64,000 bases of DNA, from assembly GCA_003215355.1 (NCBI GenBank), contig QCKL01000002.1:46531-110530 (forward strand). The letters are read 5' to 3'. A model generated the notes under the pieces. The model had not been told where the DNA came from. It ran no database searches and was given only the letters and a program-made list of their open reading frames with translations. Made by a program: the position numbers and the translations under genes. This stretch comes from Prochlorococcus sp. AG-409-O23. Lineage in GTDB: Bacteria; Cyanobacteriota; Cyanobacteriia; PCC-6307; Cyanobiaceae. Positions 38,121-49,039 of this stretch are shown here, piece by piece (position 1 is the stretch's first letter; every line of letters starts with the position of its first letter).

Positions 38121-38828
38121 TCAGCCTTCCTCTTGGATATCTTGTAGAGCGGTTACATCTATCTCTACTGAAGGCCCCATAGTTGAGGTGACGTAAAGGC
38201 TCTTCCAGTATCGACCCTTCGCACCACTTGGCTTGTTGCGATCGATGGTCTCTTGCAAGGTTTTCAGATTTTCAAGTAGTGCTTCTGCAGAGAAGCTCGC
38301 TTTTCCAAATCGTACGTGAACAATGCCTGCGCGGTCGGCTCTGAACTCGAGCTTGCCTGCTTTGAATTCTTTAATTGCTCCGGCTAAATCCGTTGTAACA
38401 GTGCCTGCTTTGGGGTTAGGCATTAGGCCTCGAGGACCAAGCACCCTGCCTAGTTTCGCGACTTTGGGCATCATGTCAGGAGTTGAAATCAGGAGATCAA
38501 ACTCCATTTCACCCTTATTGATCTTTTCGACCAGATCGTCGTCGCCTGCAAGCTCGGCACCTGCGGCCTTGGCTTCAGCGACTTTTTCTCCACTTGTGAT
38601 GACAGCAATTTTTATGCTCTGACCAGTCCCCTGAGGAAGGGCGACTGTTGTCCTTAATTGTTGGTCTGTGTACTTTGGATCAATGCCTAGGCGGGCATGG
38701 GCCTCGATTGTTTCATCGAATTTTGCGTTGGCACAATCTTTTACAAGCTTAATAGCTTCAAGGGGCTCATAAGCTCGATCCTCGATTTGGCCTGAAATTT
38801 TAAGCAGTCGTTTGGAAAGTTTTGGCAT
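38121..38828 (-). CDS. rplA: 50S ribosomal protein L1
   Basis: L1-stalk rRNA-binding protein, 235 residues. Contains [23 protein letters not shown] near 38, ALPQGTGQS, the family block [28 protein letters not shown] near 116-143, and [14 protein letters not shown]. It lies between rplK and rplJ in the standard order. L1 often represses its own rplK-rplA message; I did not identify a convincing L1 site here. Confidence 0.98.
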   Translation of the reverse strand: MPKLSKRLLKISGQIEDRAYEPLEAIKLVKDCANAKFDETIEAHARLGIDPKYTDQQLRTTVALPQGTGQSIKIAVITSGEKVAEAKAAGAELAGDDDLVEKINKGEMEFDLLISTPDMMPKVAKLGRVLGPRGLMPNPKAGTVTTDLAGAIKEFKAGKLEFRADRAGIVHVRFGKASFSAEALLENLKTLQETIDRNKPSGAKGRYWKSLYVTSTMGPSVEIDVTALQDIQEEG

Positions 38829-38914
38829 GGCAAATTAGGGGTACAAGCGACAAGATTTGTCTCCCCCGATAAAGGGTTGAAAGGCTTGATGAGGGTAGAA
38901 ACTCGAGAGGAGTT

Positions 38915-39340
38915 TCAATCACTGATGGAAACACCCATATTGCGGGCGGTGCCTTCTATAACACGCATTGCAGACTCAACATTGGAGCAGTTGAGATCGG
39001 GCAATTTGGTTTTGGCAATTTCCTCAAGCTGCGCACGACTAATCGTACCGGCCTGACCTTTTGCTGATTCTCCTGAGCCTTTCTCAATTCCCGCTGCCTT
39101 TGTTATTAACACAGATGCAGGCGGCGTTTTGGTGATGAAGGTAAAACTACGATCTTCAAAGACCGAGATTTCAACAGGAATTACAAAGCCAGATTTGTCT
39201 TGGGTTCGAGCATTGTATTCCTTGCAGAACGCCATGATGTTTACCCCGTGTTGGCCTAATGCGGGGCCTACAGGGGGAGCAGGGTTTGCTTTGCCAGCTT
39301 GGAGGGCCAGCTTGATCACAGCTACGACTTTCTTAGCCAT
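38915..39340 (-). CDS. rplK: 50S ribosomal protein L11
   Basis: GTPase-centre ribosomal protein, 141 residues, the standard length. [43 protein letters not shown] at the N-terminus and [28 protein letters not shown] at the C-terminus are diagnostic. It follows nusG by about 110 bases and precedes rplA. Confidence 0.98.
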   Translation of the reverse strand: MAKKVVAVIKLALQAGKANPAPPVGPALGQHGVNIMAFCKEYNARTQDKSGFVIPVEISVFEDRSFTFITKTPPASVLITKAAGIEKGSGESAKGQAGTISRAQLEEIAKTKLPDLNCSNVESAMRVIEGTARNMGVSISD

Positions 39341-39450
39341 CGGCGAGTGGAATTGGACGACTGCGGATCACCTGGCTCGGAAGACAGATGTGGCGAGGAT
39401 GCAAACTTACCTCTTCGGCCGCCCTCCGCAGGGAGACGGCCACCGCTGAC

Positions 39451-40083
39451 TTAGTTCTGCTTATTGATTTGAGAGAACTCAAGCTCGACGGGTGTTTCTC
39501 TTCCAAAAATAGAAAGAAGGGCTTTTAGCTTATTGCGCTCGCCAGAAACTTCGATTACTTCCCCTTGGAAGTCTTTAAAAGGACCTGCGGTAACAAGGAT
39601 TTGATCGCCCTCACTTAGATCAAGCTTGACAACGGTTTTCTTCTCAGCGGCTCGCTTGAAGATTCTGTCTACTTCTTGCCTGCTTAGTGGTCTTGGTTTG
39701 ATGTGACCTCTAGCTTTGCCGGTGGCTCTGCGATCTTCTGCTCCAACAAAGTTGATGACATTAGGCGTGCTGCGAACAGCCATCATTGTGTCTTCATCTA
39801 GGACCATGCGAACTAGCACGTAGCCAGGGAAAACTTTTTCTTCAGTTGATTGCCTGCTTCCATCTTTTTTTAATTTCACTGCAGGGGTTTGAGGAATCTC
39901 AATTTCTAAAATCCTATTGCTTACCCCCAGGGTTACAGCTCTTTGTTCAAGAGTTGCCTTTACTTTTTTTTCACAGCTAGAGGCAACCTGAACTGCATAC
40001 CAGCGGGCAATAGTGGTTTTGGCAACTGCTGAGGTTGATGTTGTGGATACCTCTTCCCCGTCATTGGGAGCAGGAAGATCCAT
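39451..40083 (-). CDS. nusG: Transcription termination/antitermination factor NusG
   Basis: The NGN domain starts at RWYAVQVASSCEKKVKATLEQR and includes EEKVFPGYVLVRMVLDEDTMMAVRSTPNVINFVG. The C-terminal KOW domain reads EGDQILVTAGPFKDFQGEVIEVSGERNKLKALLSIFGRETPVELEF. The track ORF (start 40308) overlaps secE by more than 100 bases and its first part has no NusG character. I take ATG 40083 (MDLPAPNDGEE, 210 residues); a GTG at 40125 is an alternative. It lies between secE and rplK as usual. Confidence 0.93.
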   Translation of the reverse strand: MDLPAPNDGEEVSTTSTSAVAKTTIARWYAVQVASSCEKKVKATLEQRAVTLGVSNRILEIEIPQTPAVKLKKDGSRQSTEEKVFPGYVLVRMVLDEDTMMAVRSTPNVINFVGAEDRRATGKARGHIKPRPLSRQEVDRIFKRAAEKKTVVKLDLSEGDQILVTAGPFKDFQGEVIEVSGERNKLKALLSIFGRETPVELEFSQINKQN

Positions 40084-40177
40084 CACCTCTGATGATTCTT
40101 TGGGTGTGGGATCGAACTCTGGCACAGGCTGTATGGGAGGCGAACGATTGTGATTAGTGGACTTGAACTTTATGCAA

Positions 40178-40429
40178 TTACCTGAAAATTTGGGAAGCAC
40201 CCCAACCGTAAAAGCGACTAACGGCTGCAATGGCAGCAGCGGATAGCATGACCATAAGTATGACCGCAATAGATTCGCTGAACAGTTGTTGGCGACTGGG
40301 CCATACAACTAGTTTCAGTTCCTCAAAGGTTGCGGTAAGAAATCCACTCTTGGCTGGAGTGGGCTTCTCCTCAATAGGAGGTGTTGGTGAATCTGTGGTG
40401 TCTTTTGGTGTGGGGTTTGTCACGGACAC
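40178..40429 (-). CDS. secE: Preprotein translocase subunit SecE
   Basis: 83 residues. A hydrophilic Pro/Thr-rich N-terminus is followed by the amphipathic block FLTATFEELKLVVWPSRQQLFSESIAVILM and one membrane helix, matching short single-span SecE of the SecYEG translocon. First gene of secE-nusG-rplK-rplA-rplJ-rplL. Confidence 0.95.
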   Translation of the reverse strand: MSVTNPTPKDTTDSPTPPIEEKPTPAKSGFLTATFEELKLVVWPSRQQLFSESIAVILMVMLSAAAIAAVSRFYGWGASQIFR

Positions 40430-40500
40430 TAAAGCCGGAGGCTAACGCCGGTGCTTTTGCACTCGCCGGCAAGCTGCCACCCTACTGGATACTCATTTCT

Positions 40501-43296
40501 TTAGTCTTCTGCAATAAATAAAAGAGAGTCTGATTCTGAGGCTCCAGGCTTCACTCTTACAGCACGAACACCAGTGAATTGTTCTTCCAGCAACTGAGTA
40601 GCGAGAGGATTCTCAAGTTGCCTTCTAAGGACGCGTCTTAAAGGTCTAGCCCCATATTCAGGCTCGTACCCCTTCAAAGCAAGCTTTTCAACAGCTTCAT
40701 TGTCTACGCGTAGCTCAATTCCTTGCTCGGCCAGAAGTACTGCAAGATCTGCCAATTGGAGTCGAACAATTTGCTGAAGATCTTGTTCTTTAAGAGGACG
40801 AAATCTGATTAACTCATCAATGCGATTAAGGAATTCGGGACGAAATTGTTTCCGTAAGGCCTCATCAATTTGTTGAGCAAGGTTTTGATCTAATGCTTGG
40901 ACGTCACTTTCAAATTGTTGAGAAACTCTTGCTTTTTCAAGGATGGCTCGACTTGCCAGATTGCTTGTCATCACAATTACTGTGTGGCGGAAATCAACAG
41001 TTCGACCTTGGGAGTCGGTTAGTCGACCATCGTCAAGTACTTGAAGAAGCACATTGAATACATCTGGATGAGCTTTCTCAATTTCATCGAGGAGTAAGAC
41101 CGCATAGGGTCGTCTTCTGACTGCTTCAGTTAGTTGGCCACCTTCTTCGTATCCGACATATCCAGGGGGTGCTCCAAGCAGTCTTGCGACTGCGTTTCTT
41201 TCCATGAATTCACTCATATCTAATCTGACTAGTGCCTCTTCTTCGTCGAAGAGGGAGGCAGCTAGTGCTTTTGCTAGCTCAGTTTTTCCAACGCCAGTAG
41301 GGCCCAAAAATAGAAAGGATCCAACTGGCCTTTTGGGGTCCTTCATGCCTGCTCTGGCTCTACGGATTGCTGCAGAAACGGCTTGAACTGCTTCAGATTG
41401 GCCTATCACTCGCTCGCCTAATTCGGCCTCAAGACTCAACAACTTTTGCCTCTCACCAGCCAGAACTCGTTGAACAGGTATGCCTGTCCAACGAGCTACT
41501 ACATCAGCTATATCTTCAGCCTCTACCTGATCTTTCAGAAGTGCTGTCCCTTCAGATTGAGAAGTGGCTAATGTCTCCTCAAGGTCTGAACGACGATGTT
41601 GAACACGATGCAGTTGATCGTATTGCAGTCTTGCGGCTTCTTCTAAATCACCAATGCGCTCGGCCTCAGCAATTGCATTGTGAATATCCTCATCTTGTTG
41701 AAGCAAATCTCGGAGTTCTTCACGCTTAGAGCGCTCAGCATGCCAGCGTTCCAGTAGATCAGATAAATGCTTGGAAGCTATAGCCTGTTCTTTCTGTAGT
41801 TGGACTCTGTCGTTACTGTTGTCTTTTTCATCTGATAGTAAAGCTAGCTCCAAGCTCTTTATCCTTGACTCTGCATCCTCAATGATTTGAGGCTTGGAAG
41901 TTGCCTCCATCTTGAGCTGAGCAGCAGCTTCGTCGATCAGGTCTATCGCCTTGTCAGGCAGACAACGATCACTGATGTAGCGGTCAGCCAAACGATTAGC
42001 CGCTCTTACCGCTTCATCTGTAATGGTTACACCATGGTGAAGTTCATATCGCTCTTTGAGCCCTTGCAAAATCTCTACGCTTAATTCAAGACTTGGCTCT
42101 TTGATTAACACCTGTTGAAACAGTCGATTAAGGGCCTGGTCTTTCTCAACAGTTCTTCGATAATTCTCTGAAGTTGTTGCACCTATGCAGCGAAGATCGC
42201 CACGAGTAAGCAAAGGCTTTAACAAGCTACCTGCATCCATGCTTGGACGATCCGTATTGACCACTGTGTGCAATTCATCTATGAAAAGAACCACCCCGGC
42301 GTCTGGATCACTCACTTCTGTAAGAACTGAGCGAAAACGCTCCTCGAATTGGCCTCGAAATTTAGCTCCTGCAATAAGAGCACCTATGTCTAGAGCTACT
42401 AATTTCAGTCCTTTGAGAGAATCTGGCACTTCTCCAGTGACTATTCGCTGCGCTAACAATTCAGCAATAGCAGTTTTGCCTACACCAGGAGCACCGATTA
42501 ATACAGGATTGTTTTTCCCCCTGCGGGATAAGACTTTGATTAATCGACGTATCTCCGGATCTCTCCCAATGACAGGGTCTAATTGTCCAGCTTCCGCTGC
42601 AGCGGTGAGATCGCGCCCGAAAGTATCTATCGCTTTGGGCTCTTCTGGTTGAAGCTGTAATGGGATAGGTTCAATTGAATTAAAGGGGTCGCGGTTCGAA
42701 TCAGTTTGTTTTGCGAGGGGAGGGGAGGAAGTCTTTACTAGTGACGAAGTACTAGAGGATGTGCTAATTGCCAGGTTGTTACTTGAAGCTTTTTGAAAGC
42801 TTTCCTCGGTTCGCCGAGCAGTAGTTGTTGGAAGTCGTCTTAATTCAGCCTCAAGCCGTTCAATTGGTAAACCAAGTTGTTCAAATAGTTCAGCTCCGAT
42901 TCGGTTGTCTCTACCTAGAGCGAAAAGAAGATGGGATACCTCTATTAGACGAGATCCCCACCTACCTCGGAAGCGTTCGGCTGTTTCAAGAAGGTCTTCA
43001 AGATCGTCGCCAATGTACAAATCACCTCCACGTGACATGGGTTGTTCTGCAAGAAAACTTTCAAGTCGATCCAGTAGAAGCGAATGATTTATTGGTAGAC
43101 CTTCAACAAAATTCGAGTAAGTCTGATCAGTGAAGAGCAGCTGAAGCAGGTGCTCTACATCCAGTTGCCCATGTTTCCATCTCCTGGCGACGTCTTGGCC
43201 ACCCACTAAGAGATTCCATGCATCGTCACTAAAACGATCAGGATCGTTTGTAAGGCTTCCTTGCATGGAGTCAGCGTTAGCAGTCTCAAAGGACAT
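40501..43296 (-). CDS. clpB: ClpB-type AAA+ disaggregase (ClpB paralogue)
   Basis: 931 residues. The N-terminal domain (LTNDPDRFSDDAWNLLVGGQDVARRWKHGQLDVEHLL) differs from the standard ClpB opening. The first AAA module has GAPGVGKTAIAELL near 270 and VLFIDELHTV. A coiled-coil middle domain with RADR/WHAERSKREELRDLL-like text follows. The second module has GPTGVGKTELAKALA near 655 and VLLLDEIEKAHPDVF. There is no ClpP-binding IGF loop that I can see, which fits a disaggregase working with DnaK. Cyanobacteria often have two ClpB; the unusual N-domain suggests the second type (ClpB2). It lies upstream of secE with about 70 bases between. Confidence 0.93.
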   Translation of the reverse strand: MSFETANADSMQGSLTNDPDRFSDDAWNLLVGGQDVARRWKHGQLDVEHLLQLLFTDQTYSNFVEGLPINHSLLLDRLESFLAEQPMSRGGDLYIGDDLEDLLETAERFRGRWGSRLIEVSHLLFALGRDNRIGAELFEQLGLPIERLEAELRRLPTTTARRTEESFQKASSNNLAISTSSSTSSLVKTSSPPLAKQTDSNRDPFNSIEPIPLQLQPEEPKAIDTFGRDLTAAAEAGQLDPVIGRDPEIRRLIKVLSRRGKNNPVLIGAPGVGKTAIAELLAQRIVTGEVPDSLKGLKLVALDIGALIAGAKFRGQFEERFRSVLTEVSDPDAGVVLFIDELHTVVNTDRPSMDAGSLLKPLLTRGDLRCIGATTSENYRRTVEKDQALNRLFQQVLIKEPSLELSVEILQGLKERYELHHGVTITDEAVRAANRLADRYISDRCLPDKAIDLIDEAAAQLKMEATSKPQIIEDAESRIKSLELALLSDEKDNSNDRVQLQKEQAIASKHLSDLLERWHAERSKREELRDLLQQDEDIHNAIAEAERIGDLEEAARLQYDQLHRVQHRRSDLEETLATSQSEGTALLKDQVEAEDIADVVARWTGIPVQRVLAGERQKLLSLEAELGERVIGQSEAVQAVSAAIRRARAGMKDPKRPVGSFLFLGPTGVGKTELAKALAASLFDEEEALVRLDMSEFMERNAVARLLGAPPGYVGYEEGGQLTEAVRRRPYAVLLLDEIEKAHPDVFNVLLQVLDDGRLTDSQGRTVDFRHTVIVMTSNLASRAILEKARVSQQFESDVQALDQNLAQQIDEALRKQFRPEFLNRIDELIRFRPLKEQDLQQIVRLQLADLAVLLAEQGIELRVDNEAVEKLALKGYEPEYGARPLRRVLRRQLENPLATQLLEEQFTGVRAVRVKPGASESDSLLFIAED

Positions 43297-43301
43297 GGTT
43301 G

Positions 43302-43703
43302 TTAGACCGATTTATTGCGAGAGGCCATTTCAATTAGCTCAATTTTGTACCCATCTGGGTCTTTGACAAAAGCAATTATTGTGTTGCCGTGCTTCATAGG
43401 GCCTGGTTGTCTGATTATTAGGCCACCGCTATCAGCAATTGCCTTGCAAGTTGCGTAAATATTGTCCACTCCCAAGGCGATATGGCCGTAGCCCTCACCA
43501 AGATCGTAGTGGTCTTGATCCCAATTATGGGTTAATTCCAATACGGCACTTTCGCTTTCGAGGCCGTAACCAACAAATGCCAGTGTGAAACGTCCAGAGG
43601 GATAATCCTTGCGCCTAAGTAGTTGCATCCCTAGGACCTCGGTATAAAACCACAGGGATTTATCTAGGTCTCCTACTCGAATCATCGTGTGCAGTATTCG
43701 CAT
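43302..43703 (-). CDS. gloA: Lactoylglutathione lyase (glyoxalase I)
   Basis: VOC-fold metalloenzyme converting the methylglyoxal-glutathione hemithioacetal to S-lactoylglutathione. 133 residues from ATG 43703 ([31 protein letters not shown]). Metal-site residues are in LHTMIRV (His), [11 protein letters not shown] (Glu), GYGHIALGV (His) and GYKIELIE (Glu). The track start at 43730 adds nine residues. gshB and glutaredoxin in this window belong to the same glutathione economy. Divergent from eno. Confidence 0.94.
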   Translation of the reverse strand: MRILHTMIRVGDLDKSLWFYTEVLGMQLLRRKDYPSGRFTLAFVGYGLESESAVLELTHNWDQDHYDLGEGYGHIALGVDNIYATCKAIADSGGLIIRQPGPMKHGNTIIAFVKDPDGYKIELIEMASRNKSV

Positions 43704-43779
43704 CTGTGACTTTTTAGTGAACTTGTACAAGTAAGTTCATTCTGGGTGCAGATGCGTTCTCTTTCAGTTTCTGAAATAG

Positions 43780-45147
<1,368 letters not shown>

Positions 45148-45177
45148 AATAAAGGATATTTATTGACTGCTTACTTA

Positions 45178-46857
45178 TTAATTCTTCCTTGGGATTCGAT
45201 CTATACGCGCATCTCTTGACATCTTTACTTGTAGCTTTATCCAACTTAATCCTATTGGGAGAGCTGCAAGGATTGGTAGGAAAGCCCATGAAGGTTGATT
45301 ACTCGTTCTCAGAAGCGCAGCTGCAATTCCAAGAGACCCAAGCAAAACTGACTGGCTCATTGCTTGCTGGGCATTAACCATTCGGCGAAGTTGTCTATCA
45401 GACTCCCCCATGCGAATTTGTAATTGCAAGTCACCTTGTTCAAGCTTCTCCAGGCTCTCGTCTAAGCGCTTTGGAAGTCCAACTGCCTTGCTACCAATTG
45501 CACCTACTTGACGTCCGATCTCATTGATTAAATCATTTGGATTGGAACCACTTGAAGTCATGAGTGGAAGGAGGTATGGCTGGGCTATAGCCATCAAATT
45601 AAAGCTTGGATCAAGACTTCTTCCCACCCCTTCAAAAGTTGATAGAGCCCTAATTACAAATATCAGTTCAACGGGGAGTCGAAACGGTTCCCCATAGACC
45701 AGGTCATAAATATCCCCTGAAAGCTTTTCGATGATATTTCCTTTGAAGGGTGGGGTTAATGCTTCTTTCAACATGATGCGCACAAGTCGGCGAACTGGCC
45801 CTAGATCTATGCCTTCATTGATCAGGCCTGCATCTTTAAATTCCTCAACTAGTGCTCGAGCATCTCTTGCCGCAGCTGCACGGACCATCGAACCTAATCT
45901 CTTCCGTAGACCATCAGAGATCAATCCCATCATCCCAAAGTCGTAGTAAATAAGTGCTCCATCACTTGCTACAGCTAGGTTCCCAGGGTGAGGGTCAGCA
46001 TGGAAAAAACCAAAATATACAAGTTGTTGAAGGTAGCTTGCTGCCCCAATTTCTGCTACTGCTGATGGATCTATGCCTTTGTCCATCAAGGCTTCTAGAT
46101 CATTAATTTTGATTCCTGGTAGATAGTCAAGACATAGAACTCTTTTAGTACTTAGCTCCCATATCACTCCTGGGATACGAATACTTGGATTGTCCAAAAA
46201 TTGTTGTCGGAATCTTGCTGCATATTGCGCTTCTATCTGAAAGTCCAGTTCGCGAAGTAATACCCGTCGACACTCTCTAGCCATAGCAACCCAGTCGCGT
46301 CCTTGACTCCAGTTGGGATTCTTTTGAAGTACCGAAGCAACTTGTTGCAATATCTCGAGGTCTAGGCGAAAAAGTTTTTCAAGTTTTGGACGCTGGATTT
46401 TTAGAACAACTTGACGACCACTTCTTAAGATCGCTCTATGAACTTGGGCTAAAGAAGCCGCACCAAGGGGCCTTTCATCAATATCAATGATTTCTGCGCA
46501 TCTTGAACCTAGTTCTTGCTCAAGTAGTGTTTGAGCCTTTTGAAAACTGAAGGGCGGAACCCTATCTTGCAAACCTGCAAGTTCTATAACCCACCCTGCA
46601 GGAAGCACGTCTGGTCTGGCGGATAGCAGCTGGCCAAGCTTGATGAAAGCAGAGCCGAGTTCAATAAATTCTTTAGTGAGCCATTTTGCTCTAAGCCTTT
46701 GTCTTGCATTGAGCTGTTCTTTTATAGGGCCTTTTGGATATGTCCAAGATTGAGAGTCCCACCAAAGGATCAATAAGAGTTTTATGACTAAAGACCAAAT
46801 GCGAAAGGCACGTATCCCTCTTCTTAAAAGATCTAGCTGTGTAGGCAAAGCCATCAA
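45178..46857 (-). CDS. ABC1/UbiB-family atypical kinase
   Basis: 559 residues. The KxGQ motif is in GSAFIKLGQLLSARPDVLPAGW near 66-87, the Ala-rich nucleotide loop is RPLGAASLAQVHRA near 125, and the metal/catalytic blocks are FFHADPHPGNLAV near 272 and IYYDFGMMGLI. Two hydrophobic segments end the protein (SVLLGSLGIAAALL and WAFLPILAALPIGLSW). Cyanobacterial ABC1Ks act at thylakoid plastoglobule-like sites in prenylquinone metabolism; the substrate here is unknown. Overlaps the upstream 104-aa ORF by 4 bases. Confidence 0.92.
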   Translation of the reverse strand: MMALPTQLDLLRRGIRAFRIWSLVIKLLLILWWDSQSWTYPKGPIKEQLNARQRLRAKWLTKEFIELGSAFIKLGQLLSARPDVLPAGWVIELAGLQDRVPPFSFQKAQTLLEQELGSRCAEIIDIDERPLGAASLAQVHRAILRSGRQVVLKIQRPKLEKLFRLDLEILQQVASVLQKNPNWSQGRDWVAMARECRRVLLRELDFQIEAQYAARFRQQFLDNPSIRIPGVIWELSTKRVLCLDYLPGIKINDLEALMDKGIDPSAVAEIGAASYLQQLVYFGFFHADPHPGNLAVASDGALIYYDFGMMGLISDGLRKRLGSMVRAAAARDARALVEEFKDAGLINEGIDLGPVRRLVRIMLKEALTPPFKGNIIEKLSGDIYDLVYGEPFRLPVELIFVIRALSTFEGVGRSLDPSFNLMAIAQPYLLPLMTSSGSNPNDLINEIGRQVGAIGSKAVGLPKRLDESLEKLEQGDLQLQIRMGESDRQLRRMVNAQQAMSQSVLLGSLGIAAALLRTSNQPSWAFLPILAALPIGLSWIKLQVKMSRDARIDRIPRKN

Positions 46858-47168
46858 TGCATTGCCTCGAGCTTGCTCCCTATCTCGGCAACTTTTGCTC
46901 GCAGGAGATCAATTTTTTCTTGAGTTTGAAAACTTTTAGAACCTTCTTCTTGTGGTTCAACATCTATTCCTTTCTCTTCATCCTCTTTGTCTAGCCTCTC
47001 AGCTTCTTCAATAACCTCTTCTTGAAAAAGGTTCCATTCCTTTTGAAGTTTTTCAGGAGTTTCTCTTGCGATCGCTTTTAGCTCGGCTGCGGCATTGACC
47101 AGCCGTTCCTCTATACGTGCACCCAAACGATTGAGCGCTGCTTTGATCAAGTTGTCAGAAGGGCTCAT
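46854..47168 (-). CDS. Hypothetical coiled-coil protein, 104 aa
   Basis: I recognise no family. It is highly charged and helical: RLGARIEERLVNAAAELKAIARETPEKLQ, then an acidic stretch (EEAERLDKEDEEKGIDVEPQEEG), then a second helix (KIDLLRAKVAEIGSKLEAMH). There is no signal peptide or membrane segment. Its ATGA overlap with the ABC1-kinase gene indicates translational coupling, so a role with that kinase is a reasonable guess only. Confidence 0.75.
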   Translation of the reverse strand: MSPSDNLIKAALNRLGARIEERLVNAAAELKAIARETPEKLQKEWNLFQEEVIEEAERLDKEDEEKGIDVEPQEEGSKSFQTQEKIDLLRAKVAEIGSKLEAMH

Positions 47169-47210
47169 TTTCTATTTCAGCGGATTCAATCTTTGGCAAG
47201 ATATTTTTCC

Positions 47211-47789
47211 TTAGGAAGGGTCAGGTAACTTCTGGAAGATTTTATTGAAAGTTTTTGGAGAGAAAATTTCTTCTCGGCTTTCAGGTGGAATTTGAGGAGT
47301 GCTCAATCGCATTAATCCTGACTCAAGTTTCAACCAAGATTGCTCGACCTTTACTCCTAAATTAGTGTCTAGTGCCTCTAAGGCCTTTTGAATTTCTTTT
47401 TCTTTTGTTGCATATAAGGCCCTGAGTTCCTTGCTTTCTGTTTCGGCTTTGCGCTGAGCTTCGAGCTTGGCTTGTGTTTCGGCTTTGCGCTGAGCTTCGA
47501 GCTTGGCTTCTTGTAGAGCTATATCGGCTAAAAGGCTTGATTTGGTGGAACCATTTTTCGCCCTAAGACTTCTTAAAGAACTGCCTGGGAAAGGCTGTTG
47601 ATATTGAAATAACTCAATAGTTGGCTCTTTCCAGTTGTTGTGAAGAATCAACAGCCTTTGCGTTACTCCATATCCAGTTGCCAAGCAACCCCCTGCTACC
47701 AGTGGAGCTAACCAATAGCCAGAAGGTTTTTTGAGTTTTCTCTCTTCCCCTTTGGGAGATCCCACTGGCGCGGTAGAGCATTTGTTCAC
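47211..47789 (-). CDS. Hypothetical single-pass membrane protein with 12-aa repeats
   Basis: 192 residues. A short basic N-terminus (KGEERKLKKPSG) precedes one membrane segment (YWLAPLVAGGCLATGYGVTQ). A long helix follows that contains tandem 12-residue repeats (KLEAQRKAETQA, KLEAQRKAETES) and ends in a globular-looking tail (LMRLSTPQIPPESREEIFSP). The helix resembles the coiled-coil stalk of TolA- or HlyD-like proteins only in general character. It precedes the 104-aa ORF and the ABC1-kinase on the same strand. No function is proposed. Confidence 0.75.
   Translation of the reverse strand: MNKCSTAPVGSPKGEERKLKKPSGYWLAPLVAGGCLATGYGVTQRLLILHNNWKEPTIELFQYQQPFPGSSLRSLRAKNGSTKSSLLADIALQEAKLEAQRKAETQAKLEAQRKAETESKELRALYATKEKEIQKALEALDTNLGVKVEQSWLKLESGLMRLSTPQIPPESREEIFSPKTFNKIFQKLPDPS
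47441..47512 (-). repeat. Two tandem 36-bp repeats inside the 192-aa ORF
   Basis: Two consecutive 36-bp units (47441-47476 and 47477-47512) share their first 33 bases exactly and encode the repeated KLEAQRKAETxx. Their near-identity at DNA level suggests a recent duplication that keeps the frame and the helix register. Confidence 0.9.
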
Positions 47790-48013
47790 GAGTCTGTCAG
47801 CACTCTTAAGCGAGTTTGATCTTTGAAATCCTTTAAGGATCTAGTTATGAGTCTGGAAATTTGAGAATTCCCCCCCCTTTTTCACTAAAGTCCTAAAAAG
47901 CGTTCTTTACGAAGTTCAGCTCCAATTAGGTTGTTTTGCAATCATTGGGCTTCCCCTGAGCTTCATATGCTTCTTAAGGCAGAAGTGAACACCTTGAAGG
48001 AGATCCAAATCCA

Positions 48014-48970
48014 TTGGAAACTATCGAATCAGATGTAGTGATCGTTGGAGGTGGGCCTGCAGGTTGTACCTGTGCGCTCTATGCCTCAAGGGCTGACTTG
48101 AAAACGGTCATTCTGGATAAAAATCCCTCTGTTGGGGCGTTGGCAATTACCCATCAGATTGCGAATTATCCTGGAGTCTCAACTGAGATGAGTGGTGAGG
48201 CTTTGCTCACATTGATGAGGGATCAGGCTGTCCAGTACGGGACTGACTATCGCCGAGCTCAAGTTTTTGGTGTAGATGTTAGTGGTGACTGGAAAACGGT
48301 TTTTACACCTGAAGGGACGTTTAAGGCACGTGCGCTTGTTCTGGCAAGTGGTGCAATGGGACGTCCGGCGTCATTTAAGGGGGAAGCTGATTTCCTCGGG
48401 CGGGGTGTCAGCTATTGCGCCACTTGTGATGGGGCCTTCTACAAAGGTAGAGAGGTCGCGGTTGTTGGTGTCAATAAAGAAGCCATCGAGGAGGCCCAAG
48501 TACTTACGAAGTTTGCATCCACTGTGCATTGGATTACTTCAAATGACCCAAAGAAAGACGATGCTCATGCTCAAGGCTTGCTAGCTAGCCCAAACGTGCA
48601 GCATTGGAGTCAGACAAGACTGATGCTGATAGAAGGTAATGAGTCAGGAGTTACTGGAATAAGATTGAAGTCTCGTTCTAAAGATAATGAAGAAGGATTG
48701 ACTGTAGAAGGTGTTTTTGTATACATGAGCGGCTCAAAGCCAATAACTGACTTTTTAGGTGAGCAAGTTGCTCTTAAAGAAGATGGAGGAGTTGTTGTAG
48801 ATGATTTCATGGCTACAACATCTGAGGGGGTTTGGGCTATTGGAGATATAAGAAATACCCCTTTTAAACAAGCAGTAGTTGCAGCTTCTGATGGATGTAT
48901 TGCAGCAATGTCTATAGATCGCTTTTTGAATAGCAGGAAAGTAATTAGAGTTGACTGGGTTCACTCCTAA
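48014..48970 (+). CDS. Thioredoxin-reductase-like flavoprotein lacking NADPH-binding motifs
   Basis: 318 residues. The N-terminal FAD site is VVIVGGGPAGCTCALYASRA, the redox pair is CATC at 135-138 (GVSYCATCDGAFY), and the C-terminal FAD motif is GVWAIGDIRNTPFKQAVVAASDG. In NADPH-dependent TrxR the middle domain carries GxGxxA and HRRxxxR; here these are AVVGVNKEAIEEA and HWITSNDPKKDD, so NADPH use is unlikely. Ferredoxin-dependent TrxR-like enzymes of this build are known in cyanobacteria, and this is probably one. Start is TTG 48014 behind an AAGGAG box (47997-48002, 11-base spacing). Convergent with sbtB. Confidence 0.88.
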   Translation: METIESDVVIVGGGPAGCTCALYASRADLKTVILDKNPSVGALAITHQIANYPGVSTEMSGEALLTLMRDQAVQYGTDYRRAQVFGVDVSGDWKTVFTPEGTFKARALVLASGAMGRPASFKGEADFLGRGVSYCATCDGAFYKGREVAVVGVNKEAIEEAQVLTKFASTVHWITSNDPKKDDAHAQGLLASPNVQHWSQTRLMLIEGNESGVTGIRLKSRSKDNEEGLTVEGVFVYMSGSKPITDFLGEQVALKEDGGVVVDDFMATTSEGVWAIGDIRNTPFKQAVVAASDGCIAAMSIDRFLNSRKVIRVDWVHS

Positions 48971-49039
48971 ACAGGAAATCTTTTTAACCTCATTCAGCTA
49001 TTTTTTGACCACTAAGAACAATTAGAATAGAGAAATTAG

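Noticed and set aside
47870-47877. Run of eight C upstream of the TrxR-like gene
   Set aside because: A homopolymer in noncoding sequence, too far from the start for a clear phase-variation role. Could be noise.
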